Source: Sulfitobacter sp. S223
Lineage (GTDB): Bacteria; Pseudomonadota; Alphaproteobacteria; Rhodobacterales; Rhodobacteraceae
DNA: 64,000 nucleotides
Assembly (NCBI RefSeq): GCF_025143825.1
Contig: NZ_CP083560.1
Coordinates: forward strand, 248,001 to 312,000
Direction: 5' to 3'
Shown: positions 54,661-63,468 of the stretch, in pieces
Layout: every line of letters begins with the position of its first letter
Position numbering within the stretch: the stretch's first letter is position 1
Position numbers and translations under genes: made by a program
Notes under the pieces: generated by a model
Databases searched by the model: none
What the model was told of the DNA's origin: nothing
The model's input: the letters and a program-made list of their open reading frames with translations, nothing else

Positions 54661-54729
54661 ATCAGGCCGAACCTTTTCTTAAAATCAATGTGGGCAACCT
54701 AGCTGTGCTTGGGCTATGCCGCAACGGTC

Positions 54730-56109
54730 TCAGCCCTGCTGGGCTGCCAATGTTCGCGCCGCGCGTGCACGCGCTTCTTCTGCCAGTTCCGGCAAGCCGG
54801 ATTTGGCGTACACGTCGCCCAGCATCAGGTTCAGCGGCACGCCGTCGGGATCGTATGTGCGGCGCATCTCCAACACTTGCTGCGCGCTAGAGGCCCGTCC
54901 ATCGCGGACCAGTGCGTCCAGATGGATTTGTTCGAACAGATCGCGCTGGGCGTGGCTGCCACCACATTCGGCCATACGCGGCAAGGCGCGGGAGAGGTTG
55001 TGTATCGCGGCGTCCCAGTTGCCCTGTGCATGCGCCATGATTCCTATAGCGGCAGGCAAGGCGACATCGCGCCATGCAACGTGGTCGTGCTGGCTTTGAT
55101 CGGCGGCGCGTTCCTCAATGGCCTGCATCAGGTCATTTGCTTCGCTGTGCGCCGTCCGGGCGAGGGCATAAAGGTATTGCAGAGTGAGGAACGGGTTGAC
55201 GGTATCTGCACCGCGCAGGGCCACATGATCTGCCACATCGGCCCAGCGCGGGCCAACGTCCACACCTGCAAACTCCATCCGAGCCAACAGTGAGGTCGCG
55301 CCGACCTGATCCTGAGAATACTCCTTGGCCAGCCCCCAGACATGGGTGTCATAGGCTGTACGAACATCATCGTGGCGGCCAAGGCTCAGGTAGAACAGCG
55401 CCAGATGCCACCAGTTGTGGCTGCGCATAAAGCTGTTGAGCCCGTTCCAAGTCTCGGCGACGCTTTCCATAAACGCGGCGCCCTCGGCCACGCGCCCTTG
55501 GGTCAGCATCACGTGGGCGATGGCATGGTGGGCCCAAGCATCATCATGTTGCAGGGACATCGCGTGGCGCGCGGCATCTTCGGCGCGATCCAGCAGGTGA
55601 CATTGCTCATAACCAAAGGCAATCATGCCGTGGGCATAGGCGATGTCTTCTGCCTCTGGCAGCGCTTTCAGCGCCATGCGCAGCATCCCTGCCGCATCGC
55701 CCAGATTGAATAGATGGTATTGCGCCAGCTTGAGCATGGCCATATCGCGCGGAAAATCTGTTATGATCTGGTCGCAAATCTTGAGCAGTTCAGGGATGTC
55801 GTTGTTAACCCACGCTTCGGTCGCAGCAACGACACGTGTTTCGCGCGAAGTCACACCCGCTTTCGCTGCTGTTTGTGCGCGCGCCAGATACGGGGCTGCT
55901 TTTTGCGGGGCGACAGGAGCTTCCAGAAACATCCACAGCATGGCGGCATAGGCATTGGCCAAGGCGCAATCCGGATCGGCATCTGCTGCTGCGATGATGT
56001 TTGTCGCCTTGGGCTGATAGCTTAGAAATCCGTGGATAAAGTCATTGATCCCGCTCAATGTCGCGGCGTTGGGGCAGGTGAGGGAGAGGCCGTACAGGTC
56101 TTTGGTCAT
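54730..56109 (-). CDS. TTC38-like tetratricopeptide protein
   Basis: 459 residues of antiparallel helices in TPR-like pairs. GMIAFGYEQCHLLDRAEDAARHAMSLQHDDAWAHHAIAHVMLTQGRVAEGAAFM and the MRSHNWWHLALFYLSLGRHDDV block match the TTC38 family found from bacteria to man. Function unknown; probably a protein-binding scaffold or an unrecognised enzyme with the HNWWHLAL motif. It overlaps the alpha/beta hydrolase gene by four bases at its start, so it belongs to the same transcript as the peptide-transport operon. Confidence 0.82.
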   Translation of the reverse strand: MTKDLYGLSLTCPNAATLSGINDFIHGFLSYQPKATNIIAAADADPDCALANAYAAMLWMFLEAPVAPQKAAPYLARAQTAAKAGVTSRETRVVAATEAWVNNDIPELLKICDQIITDFPRDMAMLKLAQYHLFNLGDAAGMLRMALKALPEAEDIAYAHGMIAFGYEQCHLLDRAEDAARHAMSLQHDDAWAHHAIAHVMLTQGRVAEGAAFMESVAETWNGLNSFMRSHNWWHLALFYLSLGRHDDVRTAYDTHVWGLAKEYSQDQVGATSLLARMEFAGVDVGPRWADVADHVALRGADTVNPFLTLQYLYALARTAHSEANDLMQAIEERAADQSQHDHVAWRDVALPAAIGIMAHAQGNWDAAIHNLSRALPRMAECGGSHAQRDLFEQIHLDALVRDGRASSAQQVLEMRRTYDPDGVPLNLMLGDVYAKSGLPELAEEARARAARTLAAQQG

Positions 56110-56906
56110 GGTTTGGCCTCCTCATGCAGTTTCGTAAAGCGCAACAGATTTGCCGCAACCGCATCAGGCGCATCCCAATGAATGGAGTGACCGGCCGCTT
56201 CAATTAAAACGGCAGGAAGATCGCCGAGTGTTGCTCGCGCAAGCTCTACAGGTAGAAGCAGGTCATCGGCTGCCAAAAGCGCTTGCGCGGGGCAGCGTAA
56301 GTCTGTTGTTGCATCGGGCGTGTACCCATCAAGAGCGGCTATCTGGTGGCCCATCGCTTCGGCGCTTTGCGCGTGGGGATACGCCAGCGACAGGGCCACT
56401 GTCTGTTCCACCATGCCGGGCGTCTCAAAGAGTGATGGGCCAAAGAGCCATGGAAATAGCGCGTGCAGCCACATTTCCGGTGCGGCGTTGCTTTGTCTGA
56501 TTGCCAGCAGTGTTTTGAACAACAGGACGTTACGTTCTAGCCGCAAAGGCGCAGACGCCGCGAGGGTGAGCGTCTTGACCCGCTCGGGCGCAGTGCAGGC
56601 AAGCCGCATGCCGATCATGCCGCCCAGCGAATGACCCATGACGTGCGCAGACCCAACGTTCAAATGCGTTAGCAAAGCTGCGCAATCATTTGCGAAATGC
56701 GTAACCGATGCAGGCGCGTCCCATGGGGTGGTCTGGCCAGTCGTGCGGTTATCAGGGCGGATGATGTTGAAATGCGGCTCTAGCAACGGGATCAGGGGCG
56801 CCCAACTGGCGCTATCGCTCATCATACCGGCGATCAGCAACAGCGTTGGGCCGTTGCCTGACCGCTCGTAGTGCAGGGCTATTCCGTCATGCTCAAAGAT
56901 CGGCAT
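56106..56906 (-). CDS. alpha/beta-fold hydrolase
   Basis: 266 residues: IFEHDGIALHYERSGNGPTLLLIAG, nucleophile elbow MGHSLGGM, an acid in LLAADDLLLPVE and the catalytic His in AAGHSIHWDAP. Resembles esterase, lactonase or 3-oxoadipate enol-lactonase-like enzymes. Its start lies inside the end of the P1 peptidase gene (14-base overlap), tying it to a peptide-import operon. Substrate unknown. Confidence 0.85.
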   Translation of the reverse strand: MPIFEHDGIALHYERSGNGPTLLLIAGMMSDSASWAPLIPLLEPHFNIIRPDNRTTGQTTPWDAPASVTHFANDCAALLTHLNVGSAHVMGHSLGGMIGMRLACTAPERVKTLTLAASAPLRLERNVLLFKTLLAIRQSNAAPEMWLHALFPWLFGPSLFETPGMVEQTVALSLAYPHAQSAEAMGHQIAALDGYTPDATTDLRCPAQALLAADDLLLPVELARATLGDLPAVLIEAAGHSIHWDAPDAVAANLLRFTKLHEEAKP

Positions 56907-57888
56907 TGGCAGTTCTCCAGCATGGGATCACGTCGCCCTCTTGCGGGGTTGCGGCATATACTGCGCGGGCAATCGCGCGGCTCAGGCAAAGTGCGGCGGC
57001 GTGGCCGGTCATCAAGACGTCGGCGGCCGGTTTCGCCCCTGTGGTCAGGGCAAAGACCAGATCGCCGTCGTTCGGGGTGTGGGCGGGCACGCATGCGCGG
57101 GCGATACCGTCATGCGCTGCCACAGCAACACGGTGGCATTGTGCCTTCGTGAGGGTGGCATCGGTGGCGACAATGGCGATGGTGGTATTCGCGCGCGCGG
57201 ACATTGCATTCATCTTACGGCTTTCGCGACTAAGGCCAAGGCCGCTGGCGGGATCAGGGCCAAGCCCACCAAACTCTTGGCCCATCTCGAACGGCGCCGC
57301 ATAAAAATAACGGTCCCCCGGAGTGGTGACAGCACCCACCGGATTGGCCGCGACCAAGGCGGCAACTGTGCTGCCGTCCGGCAATTGCAAGGAGGCGGTG
57401 CCAAGCCCGCCTTTGAGCATGGCTGTTAGCGCGCCGGTACCTGCGCCAACTGTTCCAATCTCGAACTCTGCCCGCGCTGCGCGGTAGGCCGCTAGGCCAA
57501 GGGCGCGGTAGGGATTGTCTGCCCAGTCTTTGTCACCGCCGTTGAGCAGATCAAACAGGATCGCGCCGGGTACCAGCGGGATCTGCGCTGGCCCTATGCG
57601 AAAGCCACGACCGTCTGCGCGCAGCCCGTCCACCACGCCCGAACAGGCATCAAGCCCGAATGCCGATCCGCCCGAAAGCACCAGCGCGTCCACTTCTGCC
57701 ACTGATTTGTCAGGGGCTAACAGATCTGTTTCGCGCGTGCCGGGTGCGCCGCCCATCACTGCCACGGAGGCGACAAAGGGCGCGTCGCCAACCACCACAG
57801 TGGCCCCGGATTTAAGCGTGCCATCCTGCGCATTGCCCACACGCAGGCCAGCGATATCAGTAAGACTGTTTGTCGGGCCAGGCTGCAT
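56893..57888 (-). CDS. P1-family peptidase (DmpA/BapA-type aminopeptidase)
   Basis: 331 residues. Ntn-hydrolase of the S58 type that cleaves itself to expose a nucleophile: the NTT motif at 234-236 (ARANTTIAIVATDA) is in the self-processing position. Opening TNSLTDIAGLRVGNAQD and LSGGSAFGLDACSGVVDGLRADGRG are typical. Such enzymes remove N-terminal residues from peptides, including beta-peptides and D-amino acid amides. Its location behind a Dpp-type transporter suggests that it processes the imported substrate. Confidence 0.9.
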   Translation of the reverse strand: MQPGPTNSLTDIAGLRVGNAQDGTLKSGATVVVGDAPFVASVAVMGGAPGTRETDLLAPDKSVAEVDALVLSGGSAFGLDACSGVVDGLRADGRGFRIGPAQIPLVPGAILFDLLNGGDKDWADNPYRALGLAAYRAARAEFEIGTVGAGTGALTAMLKGGLGTASLQLPDGSTVAALVAANPVGAVTTPGDRYFYAAPFEMGQEFGGLGPDPASGLGLSRESRKMNAMSARANTTIAIVATDATLTKAQCHRVAVAAHDGIARACVPAHTPNDGDLVFALTTGAKPAADVLMTGHAAALCLSRAIARAVYAATPQEGDVIPCWRTANADL

Positions 57889-57891
57889 CGG

Positions 57892-58242
57892 TCAGATCCT
57901 TGGTTTATCGCTGGCTGTCTCGGGATCGCCTGTGTTGGGCGTTCCTTTGGGCTCTATCAGGAGAACGTGACATTCTTCTGCGGCGCGGGGGCGATGTGTG
58001 ACGCCGCGCGGCACGACAAATACTTCACCCTCTTTGACAACGTGCGATTCCCCGTTGAAATCCATCGTGAATTCGCCTTGCAGGACCAGAAAGAAGTCAT
58101 CGGTATCCTCATGCAAATGAAAGGGAAACTCGCCAGAGAATTTGGCGACCATGATATCGTTGTCGTTGTAATCCGCCACGATATGCGGGTCCCAATAGCT
58201 TGTGAACTGGTTAAGTTTTTCCAGCAGGTTTATCGGTTTCAT
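57892..58242 (-). CDS. single-domain cupin protein
   Basis: 116 residues with both cupin motifs: FPFHLHEDTDDFFLVLQGEFTMDF (His and Glu metal ligands) and GEVFVVPRGVTHRP. Role unknown: small isomerase, dioxygenase or sensor. It overlaps the ABC ATPase gene by four bases and is three bases from the peptidase gene, so it is fully within the operon. Confidence 0.85.
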   Translation of the reverse strand: MKPINLLEKLNQFTSYWDPHIVADYNDNDIMVAKFSGEFPFHLHEDTDDFFLVLQGEFTMDFNGESHVVKEGEVFVVPRGVTHRPRAAEECHVLLIEPKGTPNTGDPETASDKPRI

Positions 58243-59837
58243 GAGATGGGGCCTTTCAGCTCTGGCAGCACGGGGGCTGCAGCGATCAGGGATTTCGTGT
58301 AGGGGTGTTGCGGGGCGGTAAATACGGCTTCGGTCGCGCCTTTCTCTACGATCTCGCCGGACTTCATCACCAATACGCGGTCCGTGATGGTGCGCACGAC
58401 GCTGAGGTCATGGGAGATGAACAGATAGCTCAGGTTATAGGTCGCGCAGAGTTCCGCCAGTAGATCAAGTATCTGCGCTCGTACTGATACATCAAGTGCG
58501 CTGACCGCTTCGTCAAAGACGATCAGATCGGGACGGATGATCAGAGCGCGGGCAATGGCGATGCGTTGACGCTGGCCACCGGAAAACTCATGAATGTATT
58601 TATGCGCATCTGCCGGTGTCAGTCCCACGGCAGTCAGCGCCTCGTCTATCGCCTTTTGGCGCGCGGCCCCGGTGGGGGGCGTTTCAAGCAGGTGAAACGG
58701 TTCGGTGATCTGGCGGGCGACACGGTGGCGCGGGTTAAAGCTGCCGTAGGGGTCCTGGAACACAACCTGCATGCAGCGGCGCACGGCAAGGTTGGGCTTG
58801 TTGCCAGTGAACACGGGCTCACCATTGAGCGTGATAGTGCCCTCTTGCACCTGCTCCAGTCCCAGCAACGCGCGGGTGAGGGTGGATTTTCCACAGCCGC
58901 TTTCTCCGACAAGCCCTAGCCGTTCTCCCCGTCCCAAGGTGAAGCTTACGTTGTTCACTGCGCGGAAAAGCCCCGGCTTTCCAAACAGCGTTTTACGCGG
59001 GGTGCGGTAGTCGCGGCTGACGCTTTTGACCTCCAGCAGCGGCGCGGACGTGACGGTGTCGGGCAGCGTGACTTTGTGGGATGATGCAGAAAACAACATG
59101 CGCGTGTACGGGTGCTGCATGTTCTGTAACAACGCGTTTGTCCGCCCCTGTTCCACCACCTGGCCATTGCGCATCACGATGATGCGGTCTGCCATGTCCG
59201 CGACGACAGCAAGGTCGTGGGTGATCATCATCAGACCCATGCCGTCCTCGCGCGCGAGTTTTCCCAATAGAGTCAGGATTTGCGCTTGTGTCGTGACATC
59301 AAGGGCGGTTGTTGGTTCATCTGCAATCAGCAGGCGGGGGCGCAGGGCAATTGCCATGGCAATCACGACGCGCTGGCGTTGTCCCCCCGACAGCTCATGC
59401 GGAAAGCGCGATAGCGGAAAGCGGTCTTGTGGCAGGCCCACCCGCTCAAGCGTCTTCGCGGCCCGTTCCATTGCCTCGGATCGCGAAGTTTCTTCGTGTA
59501 TGAGGATCGTTTCGGAAACTTGATCACCAATAGTTTTGACGGGGTTGAGCGCGGTCATCGGCTCTTGGAATACCATGCCGATGTCATTGCCGCGCATGTC
59601 GCAAAGGGCAGCTTCATCAAGCGTGGTTAGGTCGATGTCCTCCAGCATGATGTGGCCGGATGTGTGGGCGCCCTGCGGCAACAGCTGCATGGTGGCCAGC
59701 GCGGTCATGGATTTTCCGGACCCGCTTTCGCCTGTGATTGCTACGATTTCACCTGTGTCGATGGCCAGTGTTACATCGCGCAGGATGTCAAAGCTGTGAA
59801 TAGACAGGTTCAGGTTTTGGATGGACAGCAAGCTCAT
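58239..59837 (-). CDS. peptide ABC transporter ATPase with two ATP-binding domains (DppD-DppF fusion type)
   Basis: 532 residues. NBD1: Walker [13 protein letters not shown], signature LSGGQRQRVVIAMA, Walker B LLIADEPTTALD. NBD2: GLVGESGCGKSTLTRALLG, FSGGQRQRIAIARAL, LIVFDEAVSALD (DEAVSALD in place of DEPTSALD). The fused layout is as in GsiA/YejF. It powers the two permeases that overlap it upstream. No substrate-binding protein gene is adjacent. Confidence 0.94.
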   Translation of the reverse strand: MSLLSIQNLNLSIHSFDILRDVTLAIDTGEIVAITGESGSGKSMTALATMQLLPQGAHTSGHIMLEDIDLTTLDEAALCDMRGNDIGMVFQEPMTALNPVKTIGDQVSETILIHEETSRSEAMERAAKTLERVGLPQDRFPLSRFPHELSGGQRQRVVIAMAIALRPRLLIADEPTTALDVTTQAQILTLLGKLAREDGMGLMMITHDLAVVADMADRIIVMRNGQVVEQGRTNALLQNMQHPYTRMLFSASSHKVTLPDTVTSAPLLEVKSVSRDYRTPRKTLFGKPGLFRAVNNVSFTLGRGERLGLVGESGCGKSTLTRALLGLEQVQEGTITLNGEPVFTGNKPNLAVRRCMQVVFQDPYGSFNPRHRVARQITEPFHLLETPPTGAARQKAIDEALTAVGLTPADAHKYIHEFSGGQRQRIAIARALIIRPDLIVFDEAVSALDVSVRAQILDLLAELCATYNLSYLFISHDLSVVRTITDRVLVMKSGEIVEKGATEAVFTAPQHPYTKSLIAAAPVLPELKGPIS

Positions 59838-60649
59838 GTGCGGGTCACCCGCAGGCGAGGGTCGAGATAATCGCGCAAGCCATCCCCCATCAGGTTCAGA
59901 CCCAGCACCGTGAGGATAATTGCAAAGCCGGGCATCAACGCCAGATGCGGCGCGATGCTGACCATTGTTTGCGCATCAGCCAGCATCCTGCCCCATGAGG
60001 GGGTAGGTGGCTGCGCGCCTAGGCCAACATAGCTTAGCCCTGCTTCGGCCAGAATGCCCAATGAGAACTGGATGGTGCCCTGCACGATAAGCAGGTTGGT
60101 GACGTTGGGCAGTATATGCTCCACCGAGATGCGTGCGGCGGATTTGCCGGCAACGCGCGCAGCAAGGATGAACTCCCGCTCCCACAGGCTGAGTGCGGCG
60201 CCACGGGTGATGCGCGCGAAAACGGGGATGTTGAAAATGCCGATGGCGATGATGGCGTTAATGGCGCCCGCACCGAAGACGGCTGTGATAAGGATTGCAA
60301 TCACCAGACTGGGGAAGGCAAATACAAGATCATTGCCGCGCATGATGATCTCATCCACCAAGCTGCCGCGCCGTGCAGCAGCCCAGAGGCCAAGAGGGAT
60401 GCCAATGCACATGCCTATGCCCACTGCCACCAGCGCGACGGCAAGTGAGGTGCGCGCCCCGACCATAAGCAGGCTCAGGATATCGCGGCCGAAGTGGTCC
60501 GTCCCCAACAGATGTTCAGCGTCAGGGGTCTGAAAGCGGCCCGGGATATCAAGCGCGGCATGGTCAAACGGTGTCCAGACAAACGAGAGCAGCGCTGCGC
60601 CGATGAAGATGGCGCACAATGTGCAGCCAAGAAGAAGGTTGCGGATCAT
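59834..60649 (-). CDS. peptide ABC transporter permease, DppC type
   Basis: 271 residues, six membrane segments, with the OppC/DppC landmarks HLLGTDHFGRDILSLLMVGARTSL, the EAA loop FILAARVAGKSAARISVEHILPN, and the C-terminal NLMGDGLRDYLDPRLR. It overlaps both the ATPase gene and the DppB gene by four bases. It forms half of the inner-membrane channel. Confidence 0.94.
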   Translation of the reverse strand: MIRNLLLGCTLCAIFIGAALLSFVWTPFDHAALDIPGRFQTPDAEHLLGTDHFGRDILSLLMVGARTSLAVALVAVGIGMCIGIPLGLWAAARRGSLVDEIIMRGNDLVFAFPSLVIAILITAVFGAGAINAIIAIGIFNIPVFARITRGAALSLWEREFILAARVAGKSAARISVEHILPNVTNLLIVQGTIQFSLGILAEAGLSYVGLGAQPPTPSWGRMLADAQTMVSIAPHLALMPGFAIILTVLGLNLMGDGLRDYLDPRLRVTRT

Positions 60650-61593
60650 GCGCGGGCCCTCAGGCGGGGATCAACGGCAGCATAGGCAAGATCAACGCAG
60701 AAATTGACAAAGATCACAGCAAAGACCAGCAGCATTGTCACGCTTTCAACCACGATCAAATCTCTCGCCGAGATTGACTGGAAGATAAGGCGTCCAAGGC
60801 CGGGCAGATAGAAAACCTGTTCGATGATAATGCCGCCTGCCAACAGAAAGGAGAACTGTAAGCCGATGATGGTGAGCACAGGGATCATCGCATTACGCAG
60901 CCCGTGTCGCCACAATGCTTGTCGTGCTGTCAGACCCTTCGCCCGTGCGGTGCGCATGAAATCTTCGCCCAGTACGTCCAGCAGCGCAGAGCGCATAACG
61001 CGTGCCAGAATCGCCGCTTGCGGCAGGGCAAGCGCAATTGCAGGCAGAGTGAGTGAGTGCAGGCCCGCCCACACCCCTTTATCCCAACCAACAAATCCGC
61101 CCGCTGCGAACCAGCGCAGTTTTATCGCAAACAACAGCACCAACATCATGGCAAACCAGAAATTCGGGATCGCCACACCAAGTTGCGTCGCACCCATGAC
61201 GCCAATGTCCCCCGCCCGCCCACGCCGTGCAGCGGCAAAGATACCTGCGGGAAAGGCGATGACAGTTGAAAGAGTAAGCGCATAAAGTGCCAGTGGCAGA
61301 GATACCCAAATGCGCTGCGCAACCATATCAGCGACTGGCGTGCGGTAAGTATAGGAGGTGCCGAAATCCCCCGTTAACATGCCGGTGACCCAGGTCACGT
61401 ACCGCTCAACTTTGGAGGCATCCAGACCGAGTTCCGTGCGCAAGGCGGCCAGCGTTTCAGCTTGGGCATTGATACCCAACATGAATGAAGCAGGATCTCC
61501 GGGGGCTATTTCGATCACGGTGAAAATCACCAAAGAGGCGACAGCAAGGCTGATCACCAAGGATAGAATTCGTTTGAAGGTATAGCGCAACAT
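60646..61593 (-). CDS. peptide ABC transporter permease, DppB type
   Basis: 315 residues, MLRYTFKRILSLVISLAVASLVIF at the N-terminus, periplasmic loop IEIAPGDPASFMLG, then membrane segments and the EAA region MRTARAKGLTARQALWRHGLRNAMIPVLTIIG. First gene of the transport operon. The upstream region to 61785 holds no binding-protein gene. Confidence 0.94.
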   Translation of the reverse strand: MLRYTFKRILSLVISLAVASLVIFTVIEIAPGDPASFMLGINAQAETLAALRTELGLDASKVERYVTWVTGMLTGDFGTSYTYRTPVADMVAQRIWVSLPLALYALTLSTVIAFPAGIFAAARRGRAGDIGVMGATQLGVAIPNFWFAMMLVLLFAIKLRWFAAGGFVGWDKGVWAGLHSLTLPAIALALPQAAILARVMRSALLDVLGEDFMRTARAKGLTARQALWRHGLRNAMIPVLTIIGLQFSFLLAGGIIIEQVFYLPGLGRLIFQSISARDLIVVESVTMLLVFAVIFVNFCVDLAYAAVDPRLRARA

Positions 61594-61654
61594 TGTCCGA
61601 AGCGTATGCTCAGTTCATACAGGGGTCCAGCGCGTATTGCGCGTTTTGAGGGGC

Positions 61655-61687
61655 TTTGGAACGCTTAAGTAGCGTATTGGTTCCAAA
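61655..61687. promoter_or_regulatory. inverted repeat in the divergent dppB / secreted-protein promoter region
   Basis: TTTGGAAC (61655-61662) and GTTCCAAA (61680-61687) are exact inverted copies 17 bases apart. The right arm also reads as a GGTT box spaced 16 bases from GGAAC. It lies between two divergent genes and could control either. Confidence 0.4.
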
Positions 61688-61785
61688 CAATCTTCTGCGA
61701 AAAAGTGGGAACGAATTGTAGGACCTCAGCATTGTATTACCAACGAAGCAACGCAATCTTGCGTACTAGGATTAAGGAATACAAA

Positions 61786-62223
61786 ATGACACGTTTTCTC
61801 AAAACCACAGCAATCGCAGCACTTGCAATGTCCACGGCGATGCCGGCCTTCGCCGCAGCACACCTCGACGTAAACTCGATGACATGCGCTCAGTACAATG
61901 AGCTGTCCGCTGAGGACAAAAACAAGGTCGCCGTAATGGCCGTCGCTGAAATCAGCGGTGCAACAGGCGAAACTATCGAAGAGAACGATGGTGTCGCAAC
62001 AGCGACCGCGCCACTTGAAGGTGAAGCCGCAGCCGAAAGCGAAACAGGCAGCTCAACCACAGTTGCCGACAACAATGGTGAAGAGACAGCCACAAGCACT
62101 GTCCCAGCCGGTGACGACATGACAGAGTTCGCTGAAAACGTAGAACTGCTGAACCTCACATGTGAGCGTAACATCGACGCTATGGTGACCGAAGCTGCTG
62201 CTGGCATGGAAGGCACACGCTAA
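61786..62223 (+). CDS. secreted acidic protein with HdeA-like cysteine pair
   Basis: 145 residues from the ATG at 61786 (TAAGGA upstream); the longer frame is leader. A signal peptide ends at MPAFA-AA. The mature chain starts with MTCAQYNELSAEDKNKVAVMAVAEISG and ends with ELLNLTCERNIDAMVTEAAAG; the two Cys bracket a long Ala/Thr/Glu-rich, low-complexity middle (about residues 65-115). Helical Cys-flanked ends recall HdeA/HdeB periplasmic acid chaperones, in which a disulphide joins the two; here the middle insert is unusual. Periplasmic; function inferred only. Confidence 0.6.
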   Translation: MTRFLKTTAIAALAMSTAMPAFAAAHLDVNSMTCAQYNELSAEDKNKVAVMAVAEISGATGETIEENDGVATATAPLEGEAAAESETGSSTTVADNNGEETATSTVPAGDDMTEFAENVELLNLTCERNIDAMVTEAAAGMEGTR

Positions 62224-62254
62224 GCCGCTAGTCAGTAAATATAACTAGTATCAA

Positions 62255-62281
62255 GGGGTCGCAGTTTGCGGCCCCTTTTTT
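62255..62281 (+). terminator. rho-independent terminator
   Basis: GGGGTCGC (62255-62262) pairs with GCGGCCCC (62268-62275, one T-G pair), followed by six T, 31 bases past the secreted-protein stop. Confidence 0.85.
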
Positions 62282-62331
62282 CATTGGTTGCTACGTATTT
62301 CTTTTTGTCCATTTCCCGCTAAGTCTTGGGC

Positions 62332-63468
62332 GTGGACAAACCGCTTTTCATAGGACACGAGATTTTTCGCGGCTCCAGTTACGGGCCCAAACATCCCTTG
62401 CGTGTGCCTCGGGTGTCTACTGTAATAGATCTGAGCCGTGCGATGGGTTGGTTGCCCCGCGCGCAATATGTGACGGCACCTCGTGCCAAGCCTAAAGCGT
62501 TGCATGCATGGCACGACCCTGACTATATCGCTGCGCTGCAACGGGTAGAAGCAGCACAGCAGACGCAATCAGACGATCTTGCGCGCTATGGTATCGGGAG
62601 CGTGACCAATCCTGTGTTCCCTGAAATTTTCCGTCGGCCTGCAACAGCTGCGGGCGGTTCGATCCTTGCCGGAGAGCTTTTGGCGCAGGGGGGCGTGATC
62701 TATAATCCGGCGGGTGGCACACATCACGGGTTACCCGCACGGGCGAACGGGTTCTGCTATCTCAACGATCCGGTTCTGGCGATGTTGTCGTTGCGCCATC
62801 ATGGGGTTCAGCGGATTGCCTATGTGGATATTGATGCGCACCATTGCGATGGTGTGGCAGCAGGATTTGCCGGTGATCCGGACTGCCTGATGATCTCTGT
62901 TCATGAAGAAGGGCTTTGGCCGCGTACGGGGGTCATCGATGATGATGCAGGCGGCAACGCTATCAATCTACCGGTGCCGCGTGGGCTTAGGGACAGCGAA
63001 ATGGCGCATATCCGCGATGCGCTGATCCTGCCGAAAGTGGCCGAGTTTGCGCCTGATGCGATTGTTTTCCTATGTGGTGCCGACGCGGTCGAAGACGATC
63101 CGCTCGCGCATCTTTCGCTGAGTAATAATGCCCACTGGGATATTTTGCGCGGGCTTATGGCGCTTGGTGTGCCGCGGCTGCTGGTATTGGGCGGTGGGGG
63201 ATATAACCCGTGGACGGTGGGGCGGATGTGGACAGGCGTTTGGGGCATTCTCAACGGTCACACTCCGGGAGAGGATTTGACCAAAGCAGGCGAGGAAGTG
63301 CTGCGGGCCTTAACGTTCCATGGCAACAGCCGTGGGCGCAATCCACCCGAGCATTGGTTCACTACCTTGCGGGACGCCCCGCAGGAGGACGCAGGGACAT
63401 CACCAGTTGTCCGGCAACGTGTGGCAACTCTTGCGCGGCGCCCGTTTCCAAAACGGCATGTTTGGTAA
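62332..63468 (+). CDS. histone deacetylase-family protein (AcuC/HDAH-like)
   Basis: 378 residues from the GTG at 62332; a TTG two codons earlier is the alternative and neither has a strong site. Class-II HDAC fold: GTHHGLPARANGFCYLND with the catalytic His pair, DIDAHHCDG with zinc-binding Asp and His, and GADAVEDDPLA with the second zinc Asp. Bacterial members deacetylate acetylpolyamines, acetylated acetyl-CoA synthetase or other small substrates. The 3' end overlaps the opposing DUF1294 gene by 107 bases. Confidence 0.92.
   Translation: MDKPLFIGHEIFRGSSYGPKHPLRVPRVSTVIDLSRAMGWLPRAQYVTAPRAKPKALHAWHDPDYIAALQRVEAAQQTQSDDLARYGIGSVTNPVFPEIFRRPATAAGGSILAGELLAQGGVIYNPAGGTHHGLPARANGFCYLNDPVLAMLSLRHHGVQRIAYVDIDAHHCDGVAAGFAGDPDCLMISVHEEGLWPRTGVIDDDAGGNAINLPVPRGLRDSEMAHIRDALILPKVAEFAPDAIVFLCGADAVEDDPLAHLSLSNNAHWDILRGLMALGVPRLLVLGGGGYNPWTVGRMWTGVWGILNGHTPGEDLTKAGEEVLRALTFHGNSRGRNPPEHWFTTLRDAPQEDAGTSPVVRQRVATLARRPFPKRHVW

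Noticed and set aside
61655-61687. A general-stress (EcfG-type) promoter
   Set aside because: GGAAC-N16-GGTT resembles the consensus, but Rhodobacterales generally lack EcfG, and the same bases form a perfect inverted repeat, which explains them better.
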